Shown here piece after piece: positions 24,501-32,939 of a DNA stretch of 64,000 bases. This stretch comes from Biomphalaria glabrata (lineage: Eukaryota > Mollusca > Gastropoda > Planorbidae). The number at the start of each line of letters is the position of its first letter. The stretch's first letter is position 1. A program made the position numbers and the translations under genes. The notes under the pieces were generated by a model that was given only the letters and a program-made list of their open reading frames with translations, made no database searches and had not been told where the DNA came from. Location of the stretch: positions 16,098,865 to 16,162,864 of the forward strand of contig NC_074716.1 of NCBI RefSeq assembly GCF_947242115.1, written 5' to 3'.

Positions 24501-25114
24501 AAGCGGTTTAAAACTCAAAACCCCTAGTAGGGGGTTTTAAACTCAAAACTTCTGGTAGGGGTTTTTAAACTCGAACCCCCTGGTAGGGGGTTTTAAACTC
24601 AAAACCCCCTGGTAGGGGGTTTTAAAATCAAAACCCCATTGGTAGGGGGTTTTAAAATCAAAACCCCATTGGTTGTGCTGGGGCAAGTGATGGTTTAGTA
24701 TTAAAATCTCACCTTAAATAAGCAAAATCAAAGCAAAAAATCATTCACTAAATTCCGATCCCCCCCCCCAAGGGGGGGGGGATTTCATTTCGGGGGGGGG
24801 GGGGGGTTTGAACCCCAAAAACCCCCCCCTGGCTACGCCCATGTGATTAGCTACAATTTTAATTTATCATTTCGATTTCAATATTTGACATGTTTATTAC
24901 AGGGAATCGAGCGTGTTTAGGCAAAGCATTGGCCAAGATGGAGTTGTTTTTGTTTTTAACATCTCTCGTTCAAAGGTATACAATCAGTGTGCCCCAAGGT
25001 GCCAGTTTGCCTTCCTTAAAGGACAGATTTGGACTCTCCTGCTCGCCACTACCGTTTGAAATCTGTTTTGTCCCAAGAAACTCATCAAGCCAGCCAGCTC
25101 AGGAGAGTTCCTAA
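8233..25114 (+). CDS. Cytochrome P450, CYP2 clan, complete 8-exon gene
   Basis: Coding exons are 8233-8423, 9066-9217, 10177-10405, 10605-10727, 17064-17224, 18560-18817, 22166-22351 and 24903-25114. All are bounded by GT-AG and join in one frame to 503 residues, the usual length of a microsomal P450. The product should be a haem-thiolate monooxygenase anchored in the ER: an N-terminal hydrophobic helix (about residues 7-26) is followed by a basic turn and the proline hinge PPSPGW. Landmarks are WKKQR (helix C, 123-127), AAGTETT (helix I oxygen site, 298-304), EVQR (helix K, 356-359), FRPERF (409-414) and FSIGNRACLG with haem ligand Cys438 (431-440). Together these point to the CYP2 clan; the substrate cannot be told. 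ATG 8233 is chosen because it starts just before the anchor and no upstream in-frame ATG was seen. A splice acceptor at 8147-8148 suggests a 5' non-coding exon further up. Introns are loaded with repeats, but no break was found in the coding frame. Confidence 0.95.
8537..8612. mobile_element. 76-bp MITE with CATGGGCGTA ends
   Basis: The ends are inverted copies starting CATGGGCGTA. The flanks attcagtt (8529-8536) and aatcagtt (8613-8620) form an 8-bp target duplication with one mismatch. The ends match those of the 2.2-kb element at 22604-24843, so this is probably a deletion derivative of the same family, within P450 intron 1. Confidence 0.75.
8699..8960 (-). mobile_element. tRNA-derived SINE in P450 intron 1
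   Basis: Minus-strand head: GCGCTGTGGCTGAGTGGTAA (A box) and GGGTTCGAATCCTGG (B box), about 40 bases apart. The body runs to agaccatgcggtctataggg at the left. This is the best preserved head of this SINE type in the window, and it lies antisense to the P450. Confidence 0.85.
9418..9592. repeat. (ATCT)n microsatellite with a (ATCC)n core
   Basis: About 44 tetranucleotide units lie in P450 intron 2. The run is ATCT except for a block of six or seven ATCC units near 9505-9530. Confidence 0.97.
11218..11470 (+). mobile_element. Worn CR1/Jockey-group LINE 3' fragment
   Basis: The sequence aggatagaagactaaaaag, followed by worn equivalents of the [12 protein letters not shown]-coding region and the downstream aggacttagcagag, matches the C-terminal end of the LINE copies at 11488 and 56065. 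It is more diverged than either. Confidence 0.6.
11488..12432 (+). mobile_element. CR1/Jockey-group LINE, 5'-truncated
   Basis: The piece starts inside reverse transcriptase at [19 protein letters not shown]. It continues through the catalytic block, here LFADNC where the family has ADDC, and reaches the conserved tail ([15 protein letters not shown], then [13 protein letters not shown]). Several frameshifts and stops mark it as dead. It lies in sense orientation in P450 intron 4 and ends in an AT-rich ataagataag-type tail. Confidence 0.8.
12440..12600. repeat. Unclassified repeat, copy 1 of 2
   Basis: About 160 bp, including aaatggcgaattatgagaat and tttaatatcgatggaga, recur as a direct repeat at 13185-13350. 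One frame in each gives KWRIMRI followed by FFNIDGD, so it may derive from a transposon coding region. The class is not known. Confidence 0.6.
12690..12790 (+). other. Possible C-terminal relic of an unknown coding element
   Basis: One frame reads [20 protein letters not shown] and then ARREAI before a stop, with an AATAAA 35-40 bases further on. The composition looks protein-like, but there is no matching upstream exon, and the surrounding repeat pair suggests transposon debris. Confidence 0.25.
13185..13350. repeat. Unclassified repeat, copy 2 of 2
   Basis: This is the partner of 12440-12600 in the same orientation and the same P450 intron. Confidence 0.6.
13808..13834. repeat. (TC)n run
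   Basis: A simple CT-dinucleotide run just before the 30-bp minisatellite. Confidence 0.9.
13891..14330. repeat. 30-bp minisatellite, homogeneous left block
   Basis: About 15 units of a 30-bp repeat (CTAACACGTATCTTCCTGTA plus ACATATCAAT) lie head to tail. The units are identical apart from the last, which changes to the TTCTAGTA form seen on the far side of the inserted hAT element. The 30-bp period is a whole number of codons, so both strands stay open; these frames are not genes. There are no spacers, which rules out a CRISPR array. Confidence 0.97.
14331..16263. mobile_element. hAT-type element inserted in the minisatellite
   Basis: The ends are inverted repeats CAGTGGTCTTCAA. They are flanked by a perfect 8-bp target duplication TTCTAGTA (14323-14330 and 16264-16271), the mark of hAT transposition. 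At 1.93 kb it has no transposase frame. A worn LINE 3' end (14575-14900) is carried inside. The rest is AT-rich with C-rich subterminal ends. Confidence 0.85.
14575..14900 (+). mobile_element. LINE 3' fragment with C2H2-like tail
   Basis: Frames include [19 protein letters not shown] and EDRRKRRKK, followed by KICRSQLGL, the closing zinc-finger-like motif of a LINE ORF2. The same tail occurs at 17820-17960 and 44750-44990. It is truncated and broken, and lies inside the hAT element. Confidence 0.65.
16264..17010. repeat. Minisatellite, diverged right block
   Basis: This continues the 30-bp array beyond the hAT insertion, but the units vary (CTTCTAGTAACATCAATTTA plus ACACGTAC, and forms of about 27-30 bp) and decay toward exon 5 of the P450 at 17064. 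Confidence 0.93.
17418..17600. repeat. Dispersed repeat C after a (TA)n run
   Basis: The segment beginning GTTCGTCCATCGTGGTTCG follows a short (TA)n run. A weaker relative lies at 26569-26760 (gttcgtccaatg … ggcacggaatg … gctgg). Since the LINE tail at 17820 follows in this copy, it may be 3' LINE sequence, but this is not shown. Confidence 0.55.
17820..17960 (+). mobile_element. LINE 3' end, C2H2-like motif
   Basis: The frame [20 protein letters not shown], then CIPH and a stop, is a C-x4/5-C … H zinc-finger-like end of a LINE ORF2, better preserved than at 14575 or 44750. It lies in P450 intron 5. Confidence 0.65.
18793..19289 (+). repeat. 71-bp tandem array, 7 copies, containing the exon-6 donor
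   Basis: Copies start at 18793, 18864, 18935, 19006, 19077, 19148 and 19219, exactly 71 bp apart. The first 25 bases of the unit are the last 25 bases of P450 exon 6 (gcaccttttag…cattcag) and the other 46 are the start of intron 6. Every copy therefore repeats the splice donor CATTCAG|GTAATA. Only the first donor (after 18817) gives the P450 frame; reading into later copies meets a stop within about 10 codons. Confidence 0.95.
19768..20001. repeat. 39-bp tandem array, 6 copies
   Basis: Units begin ACGTTTGACTTGATATGTCC and recur every 39 bp (19768, 19807, 19846, 19885, 19924, 19963). The period is 13 codons, which explains the open frames on both strands; these are not genes. It lies in P450 intron 6. 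Confidence 0.95.
20660..20835 (+). repeat. Dispersed repeat A copy
   Basis: Contains accactaattaat, the gtgttgtc block and AAGTTTCAATTTGATCCGAG, and then breaks off into the Helitron/hAT composite. Confidence 0.75.
20845..21816 (+). mobile_element. Helitron-like element carrying a hAT relic, copy 1
   Basis: The right end is GCGGCGTATGCTACGCCGC (21787-21805, a hairpin with 8-bp stems), then CAGGTCGACTAA and a T. A 3' hairpin followed closely by CTRR next to T is the Helitron 3' end. The copy at 39284-40290 is inverted and ends in CTAG|T after the same hairpin. Both carry the same hAT-derived filling. No Rep/helicase frame is present, so it is non-autonomous. The 5' end is approximate. Confidence 0.65.
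21099..21779. mobile_element. hAT-type element with CAGGGCCRG ends
   Basis: It starts CAGGGCCAGAC and ends with the inverse of CAGGGCCGGCC. A second, partial end (CAGGGCCGGAC) lies at 21015. No target duplication is visible, so ends may have been rearranged. The same family at 28103-31021 has a perfect duplication, and its relative at 39.6 kb still encodes a piece of the hAT dimerisation domain. Confidence 0.7.
22804..23304. repeat. 251-bp tandem duplication
   Basis: Two units begin at 22804 and 23055. Each contains a near-perfect hairpin GCGGGGCGAAGCCCCGC and a stretch with gccaacaaaatgca. They differ by scattered point changes, so the duplication is not very recent. Confidence 0.85.
23690..24480. 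repeat. Array of about 110-bp units with G/C-run palindromes
   Basis: The block tttgctttt … (t)atattgaa … tttttagc recurs at about 23690, 23890, 24001, 24110, 24219, 24335 and 24440. Each unit has a small palindrome of the form AAACCCC…GGGGTTTAAA. It is followed by shorter repeats of aaactcaaaaccccctggta to about 24670. Confidence 0.75.
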
Positions 25115-25659
25115 AGTTGTACTCAGAGATGTTGCCGAGGTGGATCTTAAACTCCAAACAAACCTTTCTCTGCGTACTTGCAGACGTTCAACTGAAGCAG
25201 AACTGCAGACACAAGTGGTCTCCCTTTGGATTAGACTTTCTTTAGTATGTTCTTGAGCTACATTGCTCTGAAGCTGTGTTCAAAGTATTGCAGCATAGGT
25301 TAAGCATGTAACTGAAACAATGGCATCAAAGCATTAAGAAGCGAGTTAATTGAATTCGTGTACATATACTACTTTAATCGGTATGTAATCACGTAGTCAC
25401 CAATTAAAATATATGACACATTGAAACAAAAGGGGTTTTGTTTAGGTGTACATTTAAAACATACCCAGTGCTATGTTGTTTACACGTCTATTGCGGGGTT
25501 TCAGCTAAATAGTGATTTAGTTTAAAAAATACAAGCAAAATATAAAACAAAATCATTACAAAAAACAAAAACAAAGTTTATCTAAAGGGGACAACTCCGC
25601 CCATAAAACTATATCTATCAAAAATGTACATACTATTTCCCTTATTCTATGTCAAACCA
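25115..25659. other. P450 3' UTR and downstream region
   Basis: The region directly follows the P450 stop. A possible poly(A) signal ATTAAA lies near 25404, and no AATAAA is closer. No other gene is seen. Confidence 0.4.
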
Positions 25660-25960
25660 AAATAATTAATTACCGGTAATTAATTGACTAATTGATTTTT
25701 TTCCCTATTGATTCTTGCTTTGTTAGGTACAAAAAAAAATAACTGTTTAAACTTTAAAGTATCAACTTGATCCGAGAATGTGTGAGGAAGATTTAGCGCT
25801 AACACTTGTTTAAGGGGACTAAACCCAACAAATGTAGCTATATATGTGAATACTGAAGGATTAGTTTCCATTGTTGGTATCAAACAAAATGATTAGTTAC
25901 CAGTAATCACCAGACAGAAAGACAGAGTGAGTTTATAAAAGCTTTGTAATAAAATGACTG
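25660..25960 (+). repeat. Dispersed repeat A copy
   Basis: One of the more complete copies: a caaaataattaattacc start, the core TATCAACTTGATCCGAGAA, and the distal agacagagtgag … aaagctttgtaa near 25945. Confidence 0.75.
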
Positions 25961-25996
25961 ATTTGATATTCTATATTCATTATATTGCAAGTAATA

Positions 25997-26538
25997 CAGT
26001 GGAGTTCCGATAATCCGAATTTCGGCAATCCGACAGTCCACTTAATTCAAAACGGAAAGTAAGATAATTTGAGTAATTAAAAAACAAAACAAAAAAAAAA
26101 AAAACCCAGAGAACAGTGAATAAGCGTATTAAGTACTAAAACATATAGTACATTTCAAAGATAGTGTAATGAACAAAACAGAGCAATGTTTTATGTGGTT
26201 CTTAACTCTATTGTTTTTTTTTTAAAGTCTGTTAAATTTTTGTGGAAGAGAAGCAGAAACAACGTATTCGCTGGGGCAAAAGCAAACTGTTGTTTTACGT
26301 ACTACAGTTCTGTAGAAAACTACTTTGACCACTGTATAAGAAACATTTGGTTCTCTTGTCACACACTTTGTACACAGAATTAGTTTCAGAGAGATGAACT
26401 AAAATAAACTCTGCTTATCACTCTAATCCTGTACCTGTTGATGTAATAACACGTTGTACTTCATAATTATGGTTATTTTAGAGTTATAATTCCGAAATAT
26501 TCGTTAATACAAAATAGGTCCGGTCAGGGACTCCACTG
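25997..26538. mobile_element. pogo/Tigger-like MITE
   Basis: Terminal inverted repeats start CAGTGGAGTTCC and CAGTGGAGTCCC. The sequence just inside the left end, GATAATCCGAATTTCGGCAA, is typical of pogo/Tigger ends. A TA dinucleotide flanks both sides (25995-25996, 26539-26540), as expected for Tc1/mariner insertion. It is 542 bp long with no transposase frame. Confidence 0.8.
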
Positions 26539-26540
26539 TA

Positions 26541-27660
26541 TAGAGCTTCCCTCTTGGACTGTAGGTATATTGTTCGTCCAATGTCAACAATGATGATTAC
26601 TTCTGTCTTCGCGGGAATGAAGATTTTTTCAAGGCATTCTGTGCCTTCGTATGCGGTGAGTTCTACATGGGCACGGAATGACCAGCTACTAATTGGAAAT
26701 GATGCCGTAGCTGGTTCCTGCTGGAATAGATATTTCCTTTTGTTTCTACGCTAACGACAATAACATCTTTATGTTTCTACATAGTGTAACTGTAACTGCT
26801 TTAGAACCATTCACGATGTTTTCTAAAAGTCAACAAAAACTTCTATACGAGATCTCAAAAATCTCTTTTCTTGGCTGACATGTATTGGCTAACTTTAGTG
26901 AAAAGCAGCTGAAAATTGAGATTTCAGTTATTGTTTGGCTGGTCCTGTTAATGACTTTCCATTCGGTTGCACCCCCTTTCTGTTCATATAATCTTACAGG
27001 AGTGCCGTCGCATATACAAGTTATTTTGAATCATTTGCGTTGTGACCAAAAAGAATCCTCAACGAATGCCTCACTATTACTTTGACTTAATCAATAAGAT
27101 GTGAATATAATGTGAATAGTTCAATGATGTGTATGCTTTCATAGCTAATAGCTAGGCACTGGCCTATCGAGCTTAAACTGATACTCAAGCTGTTCGTGAG
27201 GGAAGTTCCCAAAGCGCGAGTCAATTACCTCCCCCTACTAATAGGGCTGATACTGCAAGAATTGTAATGACTTTAATTTAAATATTTGTTATGAACGTAA
27301 AGAATGTGACAAGATTCTTGACTCCATATAGCGGGCCTGCACAACACACATCCTTGAAGAAGTTTCACCATCGGTGATGAGGTCACGTCTGTAAAATGAT
27401 GACCCTAGCATCCCAAGCAAGCAAAGTACAAGCAAAGTAAAAAAAAAAATACTTAAAAAAAAAACAAAGCTTATATTAAGTGAATCAATTAGTCATGTAA
27501 ATAAATTTGTAATAGCTCTAGACTAAAAATAATAAATATGTGTGTAATTTCATGCTTTTAGCTTTCTCAATGCGCTATGATCCTATCACTTCTCTGGACC
27601 AGGGGATTGGGGGAGAAAGAACGGTATCTGGATGATCGCTTTTTTAGTGTATTTTTTTAA
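26541..27660. other. Intergenic, no gene seen
   Basis: The first 220 bp are a worn relative of repeat C. The rest has short open frames without splice signals or recognisable domains. Confidence 0.5.
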
Positions 27661-27664
27661 AAAA

Positions 27665-27755
27665 TGAAACGACCTGAATTTGAACTTGTGGGTTAAAGCC
27701 TTCTCGGCTTCTAAAACCAAAGCGGTAACCACTCTACTAGGGAAGAGCTTATATG
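27665..27755 (-). mobile_element. tRNA-like SINE head
   Basis: The minus strand reads TAGAGTGGTTACCGCTTTGG (A-box region), then AAGTTCAAATTCAGG (B box) about 40 bases on. The stem pairings needed for a working tRNA were not found, so it is taken as a SINE head rather than a tRNA gene. Confidence 0.5.
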
Positions 27756-27889
27756 AACATGGAAGATTGTAGAGTTATCTATTGTTTCTATTTCATGCTA
27801 TTGTTCACTAAGCCTCAGACGACAATCTATAAAGGGGACTAATTCAACTTTTACCCCCACTTCAGTCAAGTACAAAATCTTTCCCTTGT

Positions 27890-28102
27890 TTGTGATACCA
27901 AACAAAATAACTAATTACCAACAGTTAATTAACTAATTGGTTTATTTTTTTAAATTGATTATTGTGTTGTCAGGTAAAAGAAATAATTGTGCAGAATTTC
28001 AGCTTGATCCAAGATTGGGTGTCGGAGAAATAACGTGTACAAACTTTTGGGAAGACAGACAGAGTGAGATGATATAAGCTTTGTAAAAAGGTTTCTCAAG
28101 GG
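27890..28102 (+). repeat. Dispersed repeat A copy, interrupted by a hAT element
   Basis: A full-looking copy runs from caaacaaaataac through the GCTTGATCC core and agacagacagagtgag to aagctttgtaaaaagg. It is then cut by the hAT element at 28103 and resumes at 31022 (ctcaagggccttacaaac). Confidence 0.8.
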
Positions 28103-31021
28103 CAGGGCCGGTCTTAGGGCACTGCAACCTATGCAGCCGTAGTGGGCCCCGCTATTTCATAGGCCCTGCGCTAACTCTAGTAGTAAATTATTAAATTAAA
28201 ACATTTTAACTTATAACAAGGTTTCCGCGGTCTCCTGATTTTCATTTTCCAGGAGCTCCTGGAAATCTCCTGAAATTGCAAAGTATACGAAAAAAGTCAT
28301 GAAAATCTCCTGAAATTGCAAAGTATACGAAAAAAGTCATGAAAATCTCCTGAAATTATTAAAATATCCTGAAAATTCAAAACATGTTCTGAAAAACAGA
28401 CAAAATTGTAATTGGGTCCTCAAGCCAAAAGAAATCTGCTACAAATATTCAATGCTAGCTGGAAATCTGGCAGAATTCCAAACATCTGGAAAAAAGCCAT
28501 TATGATCCCTATACTAAAGCACGGCAAACCAAGAAATAAACTGGATAGCTAACGTCCCATCAGCCTCACTAGCTGTACTTGCAAACTGATGGAAAGAATG
28601 ATAAATAGAAGGCTGACATGGATCCTTGAGTCAAATAACCTACTCACCGAAGCCCAGGCTGGCTTTAGAAAAGGCAGATCAACAGAAGATCAAATTGCCT
28701 TCATTACACAAGAAATAGAAGACGGCTTTCAAGAAAATAAACCAACAACAATTGTGTGGGTTGACTTAGAAAAAAGCATTTGACAAAGTCTGGGAACAAG
28801 GTCTCTTGCTCAAGCTAATCCAGCATCACATATCTCACAGAATGTACAACTGGATAAAGGAATACCTAAATAATAGAAAAGCCTTAGTTTGCATGCAAAG
28901 ACAAAGAAGCCACACAGTGGGTATAAAAAATGGTGTCCCCCAAGGAGGAGTCCTATCCCCAACACTTTTCCTAATATTCATAAACGATCTACATCAAAAC
29001 CTACCAAGAAAAGTTAAAAGCAGCAAGTATGCAGATGACCTTGCCTTAATTAGCACAGAAGAATATGCAGGAACATCGAAATTTCGATTACAAGATGCTC
29101 TTGATAAACTCAATAATTGGTCTAAAGACTGGGGCATGTCCATCAACACAAAAAAGACAACATATACCATATTCTGGGGAGCTAATCACAACATCCCGAA
29201 AAAGACCTATACCAGTTATGTAAGACCTGTACTAGAATATGGTGCCACAGCATGGGGCTCAGCAGCCCAAACCAACCTAAGAAAAATAGACAAGGTTCAA
29301 AATATTGGTCTAAGGATAATGACAGGAGCAATCAAAACAACACCCATAAGAGCTATGGAGGAAACCGCTGCCCTGATCTCTATGGATGAAAGAAGAGAAA
29401 TAAAAATCCTTTCCCAATTCACTAAATTGGAATCCTTGGAGAGGCACCCACTCAGAACAAAAATCCACAAAACTGGCACAAAAAAAACCGTCTCAAAAGG
29501 ACCAATTTTATACAGGAATCTCTAAACCTAAAAAAGAAACACCAACTTGAAAAAATTACTCTGGAATCCTCGATACACTATAATGAATCTCCACCCTGGG
29601 ACGAAAGCCCTCTTCCTACTATAAGGGACCATATTGAAAACATAAAAAGAAAATCTGATTACAGACCAACAGAGCTCAAGGAAATAGTGAACTGTTTTCT
29701 ACATACCAATTACCCTAGCAATCAGTGGATCAGAGTTTACACGGATGGCTCATCCCATAAAGCCACCACAAATGGAGGAGCTGGAATACTTATCGAATGG
29801 AGAAAAACTAGAAAAATCCATTGCAACTGGAGAGCTCTCTGACAGTCACAGAGCAGAAAGGGAAGCACTAGCACTAGTTGCTACCATGCTAGCAAATCAT
29901 CCAAGTTCCCCTCACAGTCAGATTGTCTTTCTAACAGACGCGAAAACAACCCTCCAAAGCTTGCAAAACTCTGATTCCTCTTATATTAAAAACCTCAGAA
30001 CAGCACTTACAAAGCTCAACAACAACAGCAAAAAAACTGTTATTCAATGGATACCAGCTCATATACAACTAGCAGGAAATGAGAAAGCTGACACACTCGC
30101 CAAGAGTGGGAGAACAAACTCACAAGTAAACTCTGCACTCTATCCAGAAGAAATTAAGAAATTAATTGTAGATAAAATAAATGAGAAATGGACGAGCTCC
30201 CATCCAAATCACAAAAAAGATGACGCTTACTATAAGCTATCCCGACAAGACCAACGTCTAATCTTTCGACTCAGGACCGGACACAACAGAATGCGACAAC
30301 ACATGCACCAGAAGCTCAAAATTGGAACCAGTGAAATCTGCCCATGTGGAGTATCACCAGAAAATGCCGACCACGTCCTCCAAAACTGCTCTCTTTACCA
30401 AGAGGCCCGTATAAGACATTGGCCCCAAATCACCCCAATAGAAAGAAAACTATATGGAGAGCTCCCTGATTTGGAAACCACTGCGCTGTTCATCTCATGT
30501 ATTGGTCTAGTCATATGAACGCTCCAACATAACAATGAGAACGATGAAGAAGAAGAAAAAGAAGTAATTTTGGTGTGTCATTCAATATGGGAAACGCGAA
30601 TCCTACTCGAGATTAAAAAAAGGCATTGTCAGCTTTCATTTAATAAAAATAATAGGGTGAATTTTAACCAAAACAGTAAGTTCCAATACTTAATTTACAT
30701 TAATAGTTACTGGCATACAAATATCGATCTAAATCTATCTCGATAACTTAAAAAAAATCAAAAGCGATATTTCAATAGTCTATTGTAAATCTAAAAGGCA
30801 GATCTGAATGTTTATCGGCTTTATCTTGGAAATCGACCTTCTATTGTGGATGGCTCGTAAGTTAATTTGATTTTGTAATTAGTAAAATACGAATAAAATA
30901 CAAAAAGGAATTTATTTTCTAACAAAAATTCTTAATTTTCTTATTATCCTTATCCCTACCCAGACTAGGCCCCGCGCAATCAGTTTCGCATAGGGCCCCG
31001 CAATCTCTAGGACTGGCCCTG
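28103..31021. mobile_element. hAT-type element (CAGGGCCRG family), itself interrupted by a LINE
   Basis: The ends CAGGGCCGGTCTTAGGG and CAGGGCCAGTCCTAGAG (inverse strand) match at 14 of 17 positions. An identical 8-bp duplication CTCAAGGG flanks them (28095-28102, 31022-31029). Without the LINE it would be about 0.77 kb. It has no transposase and is related to the elements at 21099 and 39300. Confidence 0.92.
28414..30563 (+). mobile_element. I-clade LINE (nimbus-like), 5'-truncated, with RT and RNase H
   Basis: The copy starts inside the reverse transcriptase. 28589-28783 encodes AGFRKGRSTEDQI; 28806-29525 has GVPQGGVLSPTLFLIFINDL and the catalytic KYADDLALI. Then come RNase H motifs TDGSS, AEREALAL, LTDAKTTL and PAHIQLAGNEKADTLAK (29730-30110) and a closing CPCGVSPENADHVLQNC. 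An RNase H after RT is the hallmark of the I clade. At least two frameshifts are visible (in the FDKVW motif near 28780 and early in RNase H near 29800), and there is an internal loss after the RT fingers. The 3' end is a GAA-rich run. Flanking GTAATT may be the target duplication. ORF1 and endonuclease are missing. Confidence 0.88.
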
Positions 31022-31059
31022 CTCAAGGGCCTTACAAACAGAAAGAAATCTCTAGGTGG

Positions 31060-31960
31060 ACAAAGGAAACGTTTTAAGAACAAGCGTCCTTGAAAGATTC
31101 TGCCTATGGACACGCTCCAAAAAAACACGTGTGCAAATCACGGGTAAGAGAAACTAAAAGCAACATACAAGAAGGTCAAGGCAATCCACACAGACTCCAG
31201 ATACAATAGCATGCACAGTATTTTAGCCAAACATTCTGAATTCAGACAGATCCCCAACCATCTGGTGAGGCAGAGCTAAGCTCCCAGTCCCTTCAATGAC
31301 AGAAGTGGACACACTTTAGAAATATGACTAAACAACAGATGAAAGAAATTAAAATTCTTTTTTTTCATCAATATTTGAACTATACAAATGAAAACAAAAA
31401 GGAAGAATCGTTTCTTCTTTTTGACGGGTATAACTAGTATACGTTATCTTCCAATGAATATACGAGAAGGAAGTGCGGAGTTTCGGCTACGTTGTGAAGT
31501 GATAGCGTTCAATAGTGCGTTTTGTAGCAAGTAAACAAGAGCTAGGCAACCTTTGGAGGCAACACTTGAGAGGCAACCCTTGAGAGGCAACCGTTGTCTT
31601 TTGTACTGAATAATAGAAGTCTGAAATGTTTTAATCTCTTCAGTGTTTCCTGTTTGACTGCATTGATAAGGTAATAGATCTAGTCTATATTAAATCTACT
31701 CAACGCAGTCTAAGTTGAATAGATTATTAGATCTAGATCTAGACTAGATGCTATTTTAATTTTAAGATTGATTGATAGATCTATCTATTCTAGATTGAAG
31801 ATTCTATATGATCTAGATCAAGAATCTAGAGTAACCTTAATCTTATCATACAAATTGCATACGTCTCTTCAAAAGAGAAGATAATTACCTCGTAGGCTAC
31901 TCGAATTCATCAATTCAAGTGTCAATCTAGTCATAAATGTTAATCGGTGAATTAAAACCT
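31060..31960. other. Intergenic, no gene seen
   Basis: No exon is recognised. 31670-31850 is unusually rich in TCTAGATCTAGA-type words. Confidence 0.5.
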
Positions 31961-31964
31961 GCCA

Positions 31965-32450
31965 AGTCTTCTTATCTTATCTTATATAATACAGACGTTA
32001 CTTAAAAAAAGAAGATGATTACGTCCTACGCGTCATGCATTCAATCAAGCATATTAACCAATGAACTTAATTCTGCCAAGCTACTGGTTATTCTGGCTAG
32101 CTCAGGCAACACATTCTATGCTCTAATAGCACTAGAGAAGAAGGAGTACTTGTACAAATTTGTCCTAGCATATGAAATGTGAATGGTCTCTTTTATCTTT
32201 GTGTCTTTCTGAGTATTTTATTAAATTTTGTTTTTGTATTTGAAGATTATGGTTCAGTGTTTTATGCATAATTGCTACTTTACTTTTGAGTCTTCTATCC
32301 TGAATGCTTTCTAAATTTAGTGATTTTACTAAAGGTGTTACTCTAGTCAAATGTGAATATTCGTTTGTTATGAATCTCACTGCTCTATTTTGTGTCTGTT
32401 CCAGTTTCTTAATGTTTTCTTGAATTGAGGGGTCCTAAACAGAGGATGCA
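31965..32450 (-). mobile_element. CR1/Jockey-group LINE 3' fragment
   Basis: Minus strand: [20 protein letters not shown], then [20 protein letters not shown] and [10 protein letters not shown]. This is the same family as 11488 and 56065. The 3' end, with its ataagataagataag tail, lies at about 31965. A further small piece of the same tail occurs at 32510-32600. Confidence 0.85.
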
Positions 32451-32789
32451 GTCGTTGGTTTTCCGGACTGATTAGGGCAACCCATTTCCTTCTCTGAAAA
32501 TTGAAAGCACCAGAAAAAAAGGAACACTTGTACAAATTTGTCCCAGCATATCATATGAATTAAGAAATAAGCCTTTATCTCTTTTGTCTTCCTGGGTGAT
32601 TTATTAGGGGATAGCGTCAGGCTGAGTTCAAACAACTGAAGGAATTTCCAGAACGCATATAACACGACCAAGAACCCAGAATAGAGGTCTAATGAAATTC
32701 TCTAGACTAGAATCTATATTTAGATGTAGATGTATTGTTTATAACTAAACTCTACTATGACGAAATATTTTATTAAAAACATTAAAGAT

Positions 32790-32910
32790 GTTTTACAAAG
32801 CTTATATAAACTCGCTCTGTCTATCTTTCTGTCTGGTAAAAAGTTTCTACACTTTGTTCCCCCACGATCATTCTCGGATCAAGTTGAAATTTTGCAAAAT
32901 AATTCATTGG
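32790..32910 (-). repeat. Dispersed repeat A, inverted copy
   Basis: Reads ttttacaaagcttatataaa … ctcgctctgtc … TTCTCGGATCAAGTTGAAAT, the reverse of the repeat A distal half. It abuts repeat B directly. Confidence 0.8.
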
Positions 32911-32939
32911 TATAGACAAGACAAGACACGAACAAATAA

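Larger units (their letters stand above)
22604..24843. mobile_element. 2.24-kb inverted-repeat element with CATGGGCGTAGCCAGG ends
   Basis: Both ends carry CATGGGCGTAGCCAGG in inverse orientation, each followed by long G or C runs. The flanks TGATTAGC (22596-22603 and 24844-24851) form a perfect 8-bp target duplication. This pattern fits a non-autonomous hAT-like element. It codes for nothing; inside are a 251-bp tandem duplication and an array of about 110-bp units. It is inserted in the last P450 intron, about 60 bp from exon 8. Confidence 0.85.

Noticed and set aside
27665-27755. A functional tRNA gene
   Set aside because: Box A and B words are present, but I could not fold complete acceptor and anticodon stems; a SINE head is more likely.
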